A DNA stretch of 64,000 nucleotides, taken from the NCBI RefSeq assembly GCF_000328625.1, contig NC_019978.1, positions 2,585,256-2,649,255 on the forward strand. Reading direction: 5' to 3'. Each line of letters opens with the position of its first letter. The first letter of the stretch is position 1. Shown one piece after another: positions 18,022 through 27,489 of the stretch. Position numbers and translations under genes: made by a program. The stretch comes from Halobacteroides halobius DSM 5150 (lineage in GTDB: Bacteria; Bacillota; Halanaerobiia; Halobacteroidales; Halobacteroidaceae). The notes below the pieces were generated by a model. It was not told the DNA's origin and searched no databases. It worked only from the letters and a program-made list of their open reading frames with translations.

Positions 18022-19062
18022 TTAATTATCAATTGTTAATTTTCCATTGTCAATTGCACTTTCTTGCACTTCCCCAATCACATATGCTTTTTCTCCTAAT
18101 TCATTCGCCTGCTTAACTACATCTGCTGCTTCTGCTGCCGGCACAACCAATGTCATTCCTACTCCCATATTGAAAGTACGATACATCTCTCGTTCTGCTA
18201 TATCTCCTATATCTTGCATTAAATTAAAGATAGTTTGCGTTGGCCAACTAGTTTGATCAATCACTGCTTGTAAATCATCTGGTAGAATCCGAGGTAGATT
18301 CTCAATTAATCCTCCACCAGTAATATGAGCAATGCCATTAACTTGATACTGCTCTAAAATTTCTAAAACTGGCTGAACATAAATTCTTGTTGGCTTTAAT
18401 AATTCTTCTCCTAAAGTAGTCTCTAACCCCTCTATTTGATCCTCAACATCATAACCTGCTACATCAAAAAAGACTTTTCTAGCTAGTGTATAACCATTAC
18501 TATGAATCCCATTAGAAGCTAAACCAATAACCTTATCTCCAGCTGCAATATTTGCCCCAGTAATAATCTTGTCCTTATCAACCATTCCCACGACAAAACC
18601 AGCTAAATCATACTCACCACTATCATAAAAGTCAGGCATCTCTGCTGTTTCTCCACCAATTAAAGCACAACCTGCTTCTTTACAACCAGCAGTAATCCCT
18701 TTAACAACCTCTGCTACACTATCTGGCTTTAATTTACCAGTCGCTAAATAATCTAAAAAGAATAATGGCCTAGCTCCTTGGGCCAAAATATCATTAACAG
18801 ACATAGCTACTAAATCAATTCCTACCGTATTATGTTGGCCCGTCATAAAGGCAAGTTTTAACTTAGTTCCTACTCCATCAGTCCCTGAAACTAATACCGG
18901 TTCATTATAATCACCGAAATCAGGAGCAAATAAGGCCCCAAAACTACCTAATCCTGTTAAAACTTCAGAAGTAAAAGTATCTGCTACATCATCCTTTAAT
19001 TTATCTACTGCTTCTTCTCCCGCTTCAATATCTACCCCAGCATCTTTATAGGTTAATCCCAT
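18022..19062 (-). CDS. purM: phosphoribosylformylglycinamidine cyclo-ligase (AIR synthetase)
   Basis: Closes FGAM to AIR with ATP, step 5. TYKDAGVDIEAG at the N-terminus, SGTDGVGTKLKLA, DLVAMSVNDI and GGETAEMPDFY are the family motifs. The start is ATG 19062 with AAGAGGTG upstream; a GTG four codons earlier is inside that site. The last residues (AIDNGKLTIDN) are encoded by the CAATTGACAATGG...AACAATTGATAA repeat seen in neighbouring spacers, so the C-terminus seems to have been extended by repeat sequence. Confidence 0.96.
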   Translation of the reverse strand: MGLTYKDAGVDIEAGEEAVDKLKDDVADTFTSEVLTGLGSFGALFAPDFGDYNEPVLVSGTDGVGTKLKLAFMTGQHNTVGIDLVAMSVNDILAQGARPLFFLDYLATGKLKPDSVAEVVKGITAGCKEAGCALIGGETAEMPDFYDSGEYDLAGFVVGMVDKDKIITGANIAAGDKVIGLASNGIHSNGYTLARKVFFDVAGYDVEDQIEGLETTLGEELLKPTRIYVQPVLEILEQYQVNGIAHITGGGLIENLPRILPDDLQAVIDQTSWPTQTIFNLMQDIGDIAEREMYRTFNMGVGMTLVVPAAEAADVVKQANELGEKAYVIGEVQESAIDNGKLTIDN

Positions 19063-19107
19063 TCTAGCTAACACCTCTTTTTCTGGTAAATTTAATATTA
19101 CTTACAC

Positions 19108-20538
19108 TCAACACTCCAAACTAAACTTTCCTTCACCTTCTCCAATTGGATAATCTCCACTAAAACAAGCAGTACAAAAACCATAGCCATTAGCTTCAAT
19201 TGAAGCTAATAGTCCTTCTTGACTAATATAAGTTAATGAGTCTGCTCCAATATGGTCACAGATCTCTTCTACACTATTTTCTGCTGCAATTAACTCCTGA
19301 CGTCTAGAGGTATCTAAACCATAATAACAAGGGTAGGCTACTGGAGGAGAAGCTATTCCCATATGCACTTCCTTGGCCCCGGCTTCTTTCATCATGCGAA
19401 TTATTTGCTTACTAGTAGTTCCTCTAACTATAGAATCATCAATCAAAAATATTCTTTTTCCTTCAATAATGTCTTTAATTGGATTTAATTTTATTTTAAC
19501 CTTTAAATTCCTAATTTCTTGAGTAGGTTGAATAAAAGTCCGGCCTACATATCTATTTCTTAAAATCCCCTTTTTATAAGGAACTCCAGATTCTTCAGCA
19601 AATCCTAAAGCTGAAGGAATACCTGAACTAGGCACTGGTACTACCAGATCCGCTTCTATATCTGTCTCTCTCGCTAATTGACGACCTATTTCTTCTCGGG
19701 CAAGCTGAACATTTTGACCACCAATTACACTATCTGGTCGCGCAAAGTAAATAAATTCAAATACACAAAAATTATAAGGAGTCCGTTCACCATAATATTT
19801 GCTTTTAATGCCTTCCTCATTAATTACAACAATCTCACCCGGCTCAATATCTCTAATATGCTCTGCGCCAATAATATCAAAAGCACACGTTTCGGAAGCA
19901 ATAATATAACTATCCTCTAATTTTCCTATTGCTAATGGCCTAAAACCATGCGGATCACGAGCAGCTACTAAACTATCTTCCGTCATTGCTATTAAACTAA
20001 AAGCCCCTTTTACCTTCTGCAAACTATGAGTCAAAGCTTCAATAATATCATCTTTAAAAGACCTAGCCACAAGATGGGCAATTACCTCAGTATCAAGTGT
20101 AGAATGAAATATAGATCCTCTTTGCTCTAAATTTTTTCTCATTTCTAAACCATTAACTAAATTACCATTATGGGCTAATGCTAATTCGCCCTTAATTGAA
20201 TTAGTTACCAAAGGTTGTGCATTTGATAATAGACTAGAACCCGTTGTAGAATAGCGAACATGTCCTACTGCCATTTGGCCGGTTAATTCTTCTAATGCCT
20301 CTTCATCAAAAACATTAGTTACTAAATCCATCCCTCTCCGATTCGTAAATTCTCCCTTATCATTAACACAGATTCCAGCACTTTCTTGGCCCCGATGTTG
20401 AAGAGCATGTAAGCCTAAATAGGTTAGATTTGCTACATCAACCTTATCATCTGAAGTAGCATACACCCCAAACACTCCACACTCCTCTTCCATCTTATCT
20501 ATTAGATTCTCATCTTGGCAAAAATAATTTCTCGCCAT
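19108..20538 (-). CDS. purF: amidophosphoribosyltransferase
   Basis: Committing step of purine synthesis: PRPP plus glutamine to phosphoribosylamine. A short propeptide ends just before ECGVFGVY, whose Cys becomes the N-terminal glutamine nucleophile after processing. The PRPP loop is FLIDDSIVRGTTS. Four cysteines (in FCVFEFIYF, YPCYYG and CTAC near the end) match the positions binding the oxygen-sensitive [4Fe-4S] cluster of the Bacillus type. 476 aa. Lies between purM and purC in the same unit. Confidence 0.97.
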   Translation of the reverse strand: MARNYFCQDENLIDKMEEECGVFGVYATSDDKVDVANLTYLGLHALQHRGQESAGICVNDKGEFTNRRGMDLVTNVFDEEALEELTGQMAVGHVRYSTTGSSLLSNAQPLVTNSIKGELALAHNGNLVNGLEMRKNLEQRGSIFHSTLDTEVIAHLVARSFKDDIIEALTHSLQKVKGAFSLIAMTEDSLVAARDPHGFRPLAIGKLEDSYIIASETCAFDIIGAEHIRDIEPGEIVVINEEGIKSKYYGERTPYNFCVFEFIYFARPDSVIGGQNVQLAREEIGRQLARETDIEADLVVPVPSSGIPSALGFAEESGVPYKKGILRNRYVGRTFIQPTQEIRNLKVKIKLNPIKDIIEGKRIFLIDDSIVRGTTSKQIIRMMKEAGAKEVHMGIASPPVAYPCYYGLDTSRRQELIAAENSVEEICDHIGADSLTYISQEGLLASIEANGYGFCTACFSGDYPIGEGEGKFSLEC

Positions 20539-20593
20539 ATCTATTTCATCTCCTTCTATTTAGCTAACACTCATTACTCACACTTAATATTAA

Positions 20594-21301
20594 TTATTTC
20601 TCTAGTCTTCTTACAATTTCGTGATATGCTCCTTCTACCTCACCTAAATCACGTCGGAAACGATCTTTATCTAATTTCTTTTGTGTTTTAGTATCCCAAA
20701 AACGACAAGTATCTGGCGAAATTTCATCTCCTAAATAAATTTTACCTTTGTTATCAGTACCAAATTCTAATTTGAAATCAATTAAATCAATTCCCTTATC
20801 TGCTAAAAATTCAACTAAAATATCATTGATTTTAAAAGCTAGCTTACTAATCTGATCTAACTGCTTTTTTGTAGCTAGTTCTTCAGCATACACATGATAT
20901 CTATTAATCATAGGGTCACCTAAATCATCATCTTTATAATAAAACTCCAATACTGGTTTATTTAATCTGGTTCCTTCTTCTAATCCTAGTCTTTTAGCTA
21001 AACTACCAGCTGCTACATTTCTCATTACCACTTCTACTAGAATAATATCTAACTTTTTAACAAGAACATCTGTTTCATTTATTTTTTCTATTAAATGAGT
21101 TGGAATACCATTATCCTCTAGTAACTCAAATAAAATAGTTGATATTTTAGCATTTAATCTTCCTTTTTCAGTAATTTGACCTTTCTTTTCTCCATCAAAA
21201 GCAGTGGCATCATCCTTATACTCCACTATTACTTTATCAGCATCATTAGTACTATAGACTTTTTTAGCTTTTCCCTCATATATCATTTTTTCTTTTTCCA
21301 T
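20594..21301 (-). CDS. purC: SAICAR synthetase
   Basis: Ligates aspartate to CAIR with ATP. 235 aa. Motifs [34 protein letters not shown] and [14 protein letters not shown] are diagnostic. Preceded by a good ribosome site (AGGAGGGGAAACAA). It follows purB1 by 50 bases. Confidence 0.97.
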   Translation of the reverse strand: MEKEKMIYEGKAKKVYSTNDADKVIVEYKDDATAFDGEKKGQITEKGRLNAKISTILFELLEDNGIPTHLIEKINETDVLVKKLDIILVEVVMRNVAAGSLAKRLGLEEGTRLNKPVLEFYYKDDDLGDPMINRYHVYAEELATKKQLDQISKLAFKINDILVEFLADKGIDLIDFKLEFGTDNKGKIYLGDEISPDTCRFWDTKTQKKLDKDRFRRDLGEVEGAYHEIVRRLEK

Positions 21302-21351
21302 TTGTTTCCCCTCCTAAGTTATACGAATTATTCGGATTAAATTAAATTTTA

Positions 21352-22752
21352 TCAACCAGTTAATTCAATATCTAATTTATTACTCCAACTTTTTACGATT
21401 TTTTCGGTTTTATCTACTGAAATCCCGATGTATTTTTCAGGATTAACTAATAATTCCCGCTGTTTTTGATTGAACTGTTCCCAATAAGGTTTTAATTCTT
21501 CTTTAGTCTGGACTAACTTCCTTAAAGTTTGGCCCGTTTCTTCTGCTTCTAAAGTTAATTTTCTTACCACTTCATGAGCATCTGGATGACCATAAGAAGC
21601 CAATAAAATATAAAGTGGTTCAGCTACCACCAATTCTTTATTTTGTGCAAAATTTTTCTTCATATTATCATGGTCAACAACTAATTTTTCTCCTACTCTA
21701 ATTAAACGATTGACAGAAGATAATAAACCAACTATAATTTCAGGAATAAATCTGCTAGATGCAGAATTAGTTAAATCACGTTGGTGTTCAGAAATCTGAT
21801 CTTGATAAACAGTCATCATTCGAGGCATAAATTCTTTCCACATACTTTTAACATTCTCATAATTAATTGGATTTCGCTTATGAGGCATAGTTGAAGAGCC
21901 GACTTGGTCTTCATCAAAATACTCTCCCACCTCACCAATTTCTGAGCGCTGTAGATGACGCATATCATCACTAAAATTAGCTATAACCCCAAAACAAGAG
22001 GTTAAATAATGAACAAAATTGGTTATATATTCTGGTTCTACAATTTGAGTTGAATGAGTACTAGCTTCTAAATCTAACTCTGCTAACACATCTGCTTCAA
22101 ATGATTCAGGTTGATCAAAGAAAAGGTGACTAGCATTATAAGCCCCTACAGCTCCTGCAATCTTTCCTTTTAACTGCTTACTACTTTCTTCAATATCTTG
22201 AATAGTATTTCCTAGTCTACTTACATACTCTGCTATAGCAAATCCAAAAGTGATTGGAACTGCATGCTGTCCGTGTGTTCTACCAACCTGAACTGTTTCT
22301 TTTTCTCGAAGGGCAATCTCCATTAATAATTTTTCTAACTCCTTTAAGGTTGGTAAGATTAATTCTTCAGTAGCCTCTTTATAACGTAAAGAATTAGCAG
22401 TATCAACAATATCAAAAGAAGTTGTAGTAAAGTGAATATAAGGTTTGGCCTCCTCACTAACCTTATGTTGAATACAGTTTACTAAAGCTCGAATATTATG
22501 CTTTGTCTTCCTCTCTTCTTTATAAACTTCTTCTGGCGTTATCTCTTTTACAGCTTTTTCCACTTGGGTTGCTACTTCCTGCGAACAAATTCCACGTTTA
22601 GCTAAAGCTTTCACTAAAGCTAGCTCTACAGTAGCTTGATATTTAACTTTTGCCTCCTCAGATAAATAAGTTGAATAATCTTTAAATTCATCTCGCAAAG
22701 AATATCTATGATCTAAAGGGCCAATATTTTTAAAAATATTACGCTTTATCAT
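21352..22752 (-). CDS. purB: adenylosuccinate lyase, first copy
   Basis: Releases fumarate from SAICAR and from adenylosuccinate. 466 aa with the superfamily signature GSSTMPHKRNP, the base-loop region GRTHGQHAVP with the catalytic His, and TTSFDIVDT. It is longer than, and only distantly like, the second copy at 32354. It is the first gene after guanine riboswitch 1, followed by purC, purF, purM, purN and purH. By context this copy may favour the SAICAR step, which is inference. Confidence 0.9.
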   Translation of the reverse strand: MIKRNIFKNIGPLDHRYSLRDEFKDYSTYLSEEAKVKYQATVELALVKALAKRGICSQEVATQVEKAVKEITPEEVYKEERKTKHNIRALVNCIQHKVSEEAKPYIHFTTTSFDIVDTANSLRYKEATEELILPTLKELEKLLMEIALREKETVQVGRTHGQHAVPITFGFAIAEYVSRLGNTIQDIEESSKQLKGKIAGAVGAYNASHLFFDQPESFEADVLAELDLEASTHSTQIVEPEYITNFVHYLTSCFGVIANFSDDMRHLQRSEIGEVGEYFDEDQVGSSTMPHKRNPINYENVKSMWKEFMPRMMTVYQDQISEHQRDLTNSASSRFIPEIIVGLLSSVNRLIRVGEKLVVDHDNMKKNFAQNKELVVAEPLYILLASYGHPDAHEVVRKLTLEAEETGQTLRKLVQTKEELKPYWEQFNQKQRELLVNPEKYIGISVDKTEKIVKSWSNKLDIELTG

Positions 22753-22795
22753 CTTATTTCTCCCCCTTGATTATTTATTTAAACCACTTAAAACT

Positions 22796-22850
22796 AAAAA
22801 AGACCTAAATAAACTGCCTTGTAACTACAAGGAAAGCTTATCTAGGTCTA
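22796..22850 (-). terminator. intrinsic terminator of guanine riboswitch 1
   Basis: On the minus strand AGACCTAGATAAGC... pairs with ...TTTATTTAGGTCT and is followed by TTTTTT. An inner CCTTGTAGTTACAAGG hairpin strengthens it. Located between the aptamer and purB1, so it is the expression platform for transcription attenuation. Confidence 0.85.
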
Positions 22851-22874
22851 CTATCCCTAAAAGCAAAAGCCTTC

Positions 22875-22939
22875 CTTCATAGTCAACAGTTTACGGCTGT
22901 TGGTAGAAACATGTAGCCTTATCCTACACATATATGAAG
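22875..22939 (-). promoter_or_regulatory. purine riboswitch aptamer (guanine type) before purB
   Basis: Minus-strand sequence carries the purine aptamer core: TATATG, a P2 arm with ATAAGG, TGTTTCTACC, the AGCCGTAAAC loop and GACTAT closing P1. The discriminating base equivalent to xpt C74 is C (GACTAT rather than GATTAT), so it should bind guanine or hypoxanthine. Ligand binding would free the terminator and shut off purB-purC-purF-purM-purN-purH. Confidence 0.95.
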
Positions 22940-23012
22940 CAAGATAATATTCGGTTTATTACGATTGTTAATCCTATAATAACATTTTATAATCTTTTTA
23001 TCAAGATTAAAG

Positions 23013-23046
23013 CGAATGTTATTTTAATATTCGCTAATAATTTTCG
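23013..23046. promoter_or_regulatory. paired PurR-type boxes before purB1
   Basis: CGAA at 23013-23016 and TTCG at 23043-23046 are 26 bases apart in AT-rich context, the geometry of the two inverted PurBoxes bound by PurR in Bacillus (as I recall the consensus AWWWCCGAACWWT). A third CGAA/TTCG half (TTCG 23031-23034) lies between. The same 26-base geometry recurs before purB2. Confidence 0.6.
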
Positions 23047-23050
23047 TTAT

Positions 23051-23569
23051 TTAAGATTGTTTATCTAAATAATCCTGATACCCTAAATTTTCTAGTTCTC
23101 TGGCTGTCTTTTTTACACTTTGGGCCAACTCTGCTTTATACTTCATAAACTTATCTCTTAACTTTTGGTTATTAATTCCTAACATTTGAATAGCCAATAA
23201 CCCAGCATTTTTAGCGCCGTTAATACCTACTGTAGCTACTGGTACTCCACCAGGCATTTGTACAATAGAATAAAGAGAGTCTACTCCATTTAATTTAGAA
23301 GTTTTAATTGGTACTCCAATCACAGGTAATGATGTATGAGAAGCTGTCATACCGGGTAAATGAGCTGCTCCTCCCGCTCCAGCAACAATCACATCAATTC
23401 CTCTCTCCTCTGCACTTTCTGCATATTCAGAAACCCGATCAGGTGTTCTATGAGCAGATACTACAGTAATTTCATAAGAAATATCAAATTTTTCTAAAAT
23501 CTTAGCTGCATCTTTCATAACTGGTAAATCAGAATCACTACCCATAATAATTCCTACTTTAGTCTTCAT
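23051..23569 (-). CDS. purE: N5-CAIR mutase, class I
   Basis: Rearranges N5-CAIR to CAIR. 172 aa. [33 protein letters not shown] and the PVIGVP motif are intact; AHRTP and the paired requirement for PurK mark class I. It lies 26 bases after purK and ends just before the PurBox/riboswitch region of the next unit. Confidence 0.97.
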   Translation of the reverse strand: MKTKVGIIMGSDSDLPVMKDAAKILEKFDISYEITVVSAHRTPDRVSEYAESAEERGIDVIVAGAGGAAHLPGMTASHTSLPVIGVPIKTSKLNGVDSLYSIVQMPGGVPVATVGINGAKNAGLLAIQMLGINNQKLRDKFMKYKAELAQSVKKTARELENLGYQDYLDKQS

Positions 23570-23595
23570 AACTTAATACCTCCCAGTGTTATCTA

Positions 23596-24753
23596 TTATC
23601 TACCTTCTATCTTAACTAACTCACTTGCCTTTAGGGCAACTTGGCTTGCTTGATCTACTGTATTTGCTGTAACTATTAAATGTCCCATCTTTCTACCCGG
23701 TCGTGATACTCCCTTCCCATAGACATGTAATCTAGCATTAGGGAGATTTAATACTTCTTTTACTCCTACTACATTTGCTTGGCCCTGACTTCCTGCACCA
23801 AGAATATTTCTCATTACCGTTGGCTTCACTAAATCAGTAGTTCCTAAAGGAAGTTCTGCAATAGCTCGAATATGATTAGCAAATTGAGAGGTAATACATC
23901 CTTCAATAGAATAATGGCCTGAGTTATGTGGTCGAGGGGCTATTTCATTAACCAATACTCTATTATCTTCTGTCACAAACATTTCTATACAAAAAATCCC
24001 AACTCCTGAAAAAATATTCATAACACTCTGGCCTAATTTAAGAGCTTCATCCTTAATAGTAGAAGTAATCTTAGCTGGTACCTTAGTTTCTATTAAAATA
24101 CTCTCTTGATGATCATTTTGACCTATTGGATAAGTGACTATTTCTCCTTCGATACTTCGACAAGCTAAAACTGAAATTTCTTTACTAAAGGGGACAAATT
24201 CTTCTACCATTAATAAATTATCTCCTGCCCCTAAAGTTTGGTAAGATTCATCAATCTCTTCTTCACTTTTTATTAAAGAGTTGCCTTTACCATCATAACC
24301 ATCTGTACAACTTTTTAACATCATAGGATAACCAAACTTAGCTGCTGCTTTCTTGATATCTTCTCTACTAGATACCTTTATAAAATCTGGCACAGGGATA
24401 TCTTTTTCCTTTAATAATTGTTTCTGATTATATTTGTTTTGAATAATCTCTAAGCTTTTAGGAGTTGGATAGATATTATATCCTTCAGCTTCTAACTCTT
24501 TTAAGATTTCTACTCCAATATGCTCAAATTCATAAGTTATAACATCTGATTTTTTAGCTAACTCTCTAATAGCAGCTTGATCATCAAAATTGGCCACAAT
24601 ATGCTCATCAGCAATACTATGAGCTGGACAATCAAGGGTAGGATCTAAAATAATAATCTCAAAATCCATTTTTTTAGCTTCCAAGATCATCATTTTTCCT
24701 AATTGGCCCCCACCGATGATTCCAATTATCTGCTTTATCTTACTCTTAGACAT
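23596..24753 (-). CDS. purK: N5-CAIR synthetase (ATP-grasp)
   Basis: Carboxylates AIR with bicarbonate and ATP. 385 aa. IIGGGQLGKMM at the N-terminus, LKSCTDGYDGKGN in the ATP-grasp domain, and NEIAPRPHNSGHYSIEG near the metal site are typical. Lies between purD and purE, each gap under 30 bases. Confidence 0.97.
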   Translation of the reverse strand: MSKSKIKQIIGIIGGGQLGKMMILEAKKMDFEIIILDPTLDCPAHSIADEHIVANFDDQAAIRELAKKSDVITYEFEHIGVEILKELEAEGYNIYPTPKSLEIIQNKYNQKQLLKEKDIPVPDFIKVSSREDIKKAAAKFGYPMMLKSCTDGYDGKGNSLIKSEEEIDESYQTLGAGDNLLMVEEFVPFSKEISVLACRSIEGEIVTYPIGQNDHQESILIETKVPAKITSTIKDEALKLGQSVMNIFSGVGIFCIEMFVTEDNRVLVNEIAPRPHNSGHYSIEGCITSQFANHIRAIAELPLGTTDLVKPTVMRNILGAGSQGQANVVGVKEVLNLPNARLHVYGKGVSRPGRKMGHLIVTANTVDQASQVALKASELVKIEGR

Positions 24754-24778
24754 ATCTACACCTCCTGTTTCTATTTAA

Positions 24779-26053
24779 TTACTCATAACCCAATGCTTTA
24801 TCTCCAATATCAGTCCGATAATGAGCCCCTTTAAAATCTATCTTATCTATTCCTTGGTAAGCTTTAGTAATTGTATCTTGATAATCTTCCCCAACAGCTG
24901 TAACACCTAAGACTCTTCCTCCGACAGTTACTAACTGATTATTCTTACAAGTAGTTCCTGCTTGAAAAACATTAATGTTATCTATTTTTTCTGCCAAAGC
25001 AATCCCCGTAATTTCTTTACCCGTATTATAATCTATAGGATATCCTTCAGAAGCCATAATTACACAAACAGCTGTCTTAGGAGACCAATTAATATTTACC
25101 TTTCCTAATCGTTCGTCTATAACTGCTTCTGCTATCTCTACTAAATCTGTTTCAAGTAATGGTAAAACCACCTGAGCTTCCGGATCACCAAATCTTACAT
25201 TATACTCTAATACTTTAGCTTTATTATCTTCAATCATTAATCCAGTATATAAGACACCTTTATACTGAATTCCTTCCTCTTTTAATGCTTCTATAGTAGG
25301 AACTAAAATATCCTCCTTAACCTCTTCTAATAATTCATCTGTTACTACTGGTGCTGGAGCATAAGCCCCCATCCCTCCTGTATTTGGCCCTTCATCTCCA
25401 TCATAAGCCTGTTTATGATCTTGAGATGGTACCATAGGAATAATAGTATCTCCATCAGTAAACGCTAGTACAGTTGCCTCTTCTCCTGTTAGAAATTCCT
25501 CGATAACTATTCTGTTACCTGCTGTTCCAAACTTCTCATTAACCATAATTGTTTCTACAGCTTTAATAGCCTCTTTTGTAGTCTGAGCTACTACAACTCC
25601 TTTTCCAGCTGCCAATCCTTCAGCCTTAACTACAATAGGAGCTCCTTCTTGTTTAATGTAAGCGATTGCTTCTTGGGGATCCGTAAAACTCTCATACTTA
25701 GCTGTAGGAATATCATACTTCTTCATTAAGTCTTTAGAGAAGACTTTACTTCCTTCTAATTGGGCTGCCTTTTTGGTTGGCCCGAAAATTTTTAACCCTG
25801 CTGTTTTAAAATTATCAACAATCCCCTTTACCAAAGGTGCTTCAGGGCCCACAAAAGTCAAATCAACCCCTTCTTTTTTAGCAAATTCAATTAACCCAGT
25901 AATATTTGTTGCTTTAATATCAATATTAGTTGCCAATTGATCTGTTCCAGCATTACCAGATGCTACAAAAATTTCTTCTACGTTAGAATTTTGCTTTAAT
26001 TTCCAGACTAAAGTATGCTCACGTCCTCCACTACCAACTACTAATACCTTCAT
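24779..26053 (-). CDS. purD: GAR synthetase (phosphoribosylamine-glycine ligase)
   Basis: Step 2: glycine plus phosphoribosylamine to GAR. 424 aa from ATG 26053 after AAGGAGTGG; the GTG three codons earlier overlaps that site. VVGSGGREHTLVWKL, APLVKGIVD, KAEGLAAGKGVVV and NVRFGDPEAQ are the family motifs. First gene of the purD-purK-purE unit behind guanine riboswitch 2. Confidence 0.97.
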   Translation of the reverse strand: MKVLVVGSGGREHTLVWKLKQNSNVEEIFVASGNAGTDQLATNIDIKATNITGLIEFAKKEGVDLTFVGPEAPLVKGIVDNFKTAGLKIFGPTKKAAQLEGSKVFSKDLMKKYDIPTAKYESFTDPQEAIAYIKQEGAPIVVKAEGLAAGKGVVVAQTTKEAIKAVETIMVNEKFGTAGNRIVIEEFLTGEEATVLAFTDGDTIIPMVPSQDHKQAYDGDEGPNTGGMGAYAPAPVVTDELLEEVKEDILVPTIEALKEEGIQYKGVLYTGLMIEDNKAKVLEYNVRFGDPEAQVVLPLLETDLVEIAEAVIDERLGKVNINWSPKTAVCVIMASEGYPIDYNTGKEITGIALAEKIDNINVFQAGTTCKNNQLVTVGGRVLGVTAVGEDYQDTITKAYQGIDKIDFKGAHYRTDIGDKALGYE

Positions 26054-26098
26054 ACTTACCACTCCTTAACTGTAAATTAAATATCCAGCCAAAATATA

Positions 26099-26160
26099 AA
26101 AAGCCCAGACAGGTAGACTCTACTAGACTAAGAGTAGAACCTCCCCGCCTGGGCTTTTAT
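26099..26160 (-). terminator. intrinsic terminator of guanine riboswitch 2
   Basis: On the minus strand AAAAGCCCAGGCGGGGAGG... pairs with ...CTACCTGTCTGGGCTTTTT. An inner arm (TCTACTCTTAG/CTAGTAGAG) completes a branched terminator directly before purD. Confidence 0.85.
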
Positions 26161-26230
26161 CCCTCCGGTGTAATAAAAATTTGTATCGCTTGGACCTACA
26201 CTTTGATGTGTGGAACCCTAGATACACTTC

Positions 26231-26299
26231 CCTCATAGTCAGGTAGTTTACGGCTACCCGGTAGAAACATGTGAGCCTTATTCTCACTATTATATGAGG
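26231..26299 (-). promoter_or_regulatory. purine riboswitch aptamer (guanine type) before purD
   Basis: Minus strand: CCTCATATAATAGTGAG, ATAAGGCTCAC, TGTTTCTACC, GGGTAGCCGTAAACTACCT and GACTATGAGG. P1, P2 and P3 all pair, and the specificity base is C (GACTAT), so guanine/hypoxanthine. It should control purD-purK-purE. Bases 26300-26400 upstream are AT-rich, holding a single CGAA half-box (26324-26327) without a partner at the 26-base distance. Confidence 0.95.
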
Positions 26300-26400
26300 T
26301 CTATTGAATTTTATGAATCATAACGAAAACTACTAACATGGTAATATTAACAGATAAACATAAGTTAGTCAATAAAAAACTACACTTTTGTATTGTAAAA

Positions 26401-27414
26401 TTACTCTTTTGCACCTAATTTCTTTACTTTATCAATGATTAAATTACCTTTGACCTTGATAACTTCTTTTCTACCTTTATTAATAGCTATTTTTAAATCT
26501 TTAACTGCTTCTTCTATTCCTTTTAGTTTTTCTTTCTTCTTTTTATCCTTTCTATTCTTTAATTTTAGATCTGATACTAATTCTTGTAACTGCTCTATGT
26601 TAGATAACTTCTCAGCTTTATCATTACCTAGCCAAGTTAAATAAATTATTTGCCTTGTATTAGATACTATCTGCTGTTTAAGGCCTTTTTTATCATTATA
26701 TTTTTCGTATAAATTAGCTAGATTTAAACTAAATTGATTGGCTTGCCATAAAGCTCCCAATAACTTCTTTTGATTAGCTATTTCAGTTAATTGATTTAGC
26801 TTTTCTTCAATCTGATTTAACTTTTCACTAGCTACAGAACTTTTACTCTCATAGCTATTCCATTTATCATGCAATTCTTTTATTTGATTTGTGATTTCCT
26901 CCCATTGTTTACTATCCTTATTTTTAGATTTCTTCTTTTCTTTTTTCTTATCCTGTACTTTAATTTTTTCAGTAATCTTTATTTTAGTCTGCTCACTACT
27001 TTTTTGTTTACTCTTCTTATTATTTTGTTGATTACTTTCTTTTTTTCCTTTACTTTGCTTCTTCCCTTTTTGACCTCCTTGTTCTTTACCTCCTTTCTTT
27101 TTCTGCTTGTTTTTTTCCTTTCCTTGCTCTTGTTCTTTACTTTTTATTTCAGTTTTTTCAATGATTTTTTCTTTATTCTTTGCTTTATTCTTCTTTTGTT
27201 GTGCTTGCTGTTTCCACTCTTTTCTTTTTTGTAAATAAAATTTCTCTAAATCATTAATTACTTGCTCTGTAGTAACTACTACACTAACAAAAGAAGTAGG
27301 AACTTGGTCTTTTTTAGCCTTGGCTTTAGATTTAGATTTTTGCTTACTACAACCAACCAATGGAATAATAGATATGATTACAAAAACTAAAATCAATTTT
27401 GCTTTAAGTTTCAT
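26401..27414 (-). CDS. Lys/Glu-rich lipoprotein of unknown function
   Basis: About 337 aa from ATG 27414 (AGGAGTG upstream). A lipoprotein signal is clear: MKLKAK, hydrophobic run, then lipobox PLVGC near residue 22. After an acidic-poor linker the middle (about residues 60-175) is extremely rich in Lys, Glu and Gln with K-runs, followed by a helical, probably coiled-coil part (EKLNQIEEKLNQL, LKGIEEAVKDLK). The C-terminal helical part resembles small helical-bundle lipoproteins. Function unknown. Single gene, flanked by purD riboswitch 2 and pflA. Confidence 0.75.
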   Translation of the reverse strand: MKLKAKLILVFVIISIIPLVGCSKQKSKSKAKAKKDQVPTSFVSVVVTTEQVINDLEKFYLQKRKEWKQQAQQKKNKAKNKEKIIEKTEIKSKEQEQGKEKNKQKKKGGKEQGGQKGKKQSKGKKESNQQNNKKSKQKSSEQTKIKITEKIKVQDKKKEKKKSKNKDSKQWEEITNQIKELHDKWNSYESKSSVASEKLNQIEEKLNQLTEIANQKKLLGALWQANQFSLNLANLYEKYNDKKGLKQQIVSNTRQIIYLTWLGNDKAEKLSNIEQLQELVSDLKLKNRKDKKKKEKLKGIEEAVKDLKIAINKGRKEVIKVKGNLIIDKVKKLGAKE

Positions 27415-27489
27415 ATTAGTCACTCCTAGTAATCATTTTTTCATATTATAAGCTAAACCAATGATTACTATTCAAATGACCAGCAAAAC

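Noticed and set aside
26869..27234. 121-codon open frame on the plus strand rich in Phe and Leu
   Set aside because: It is the antisense of the Lys/Glu-rich lipoprotein gene; AAA/GAA runs read as TTT/TTC. No ribosome site or family pattern.
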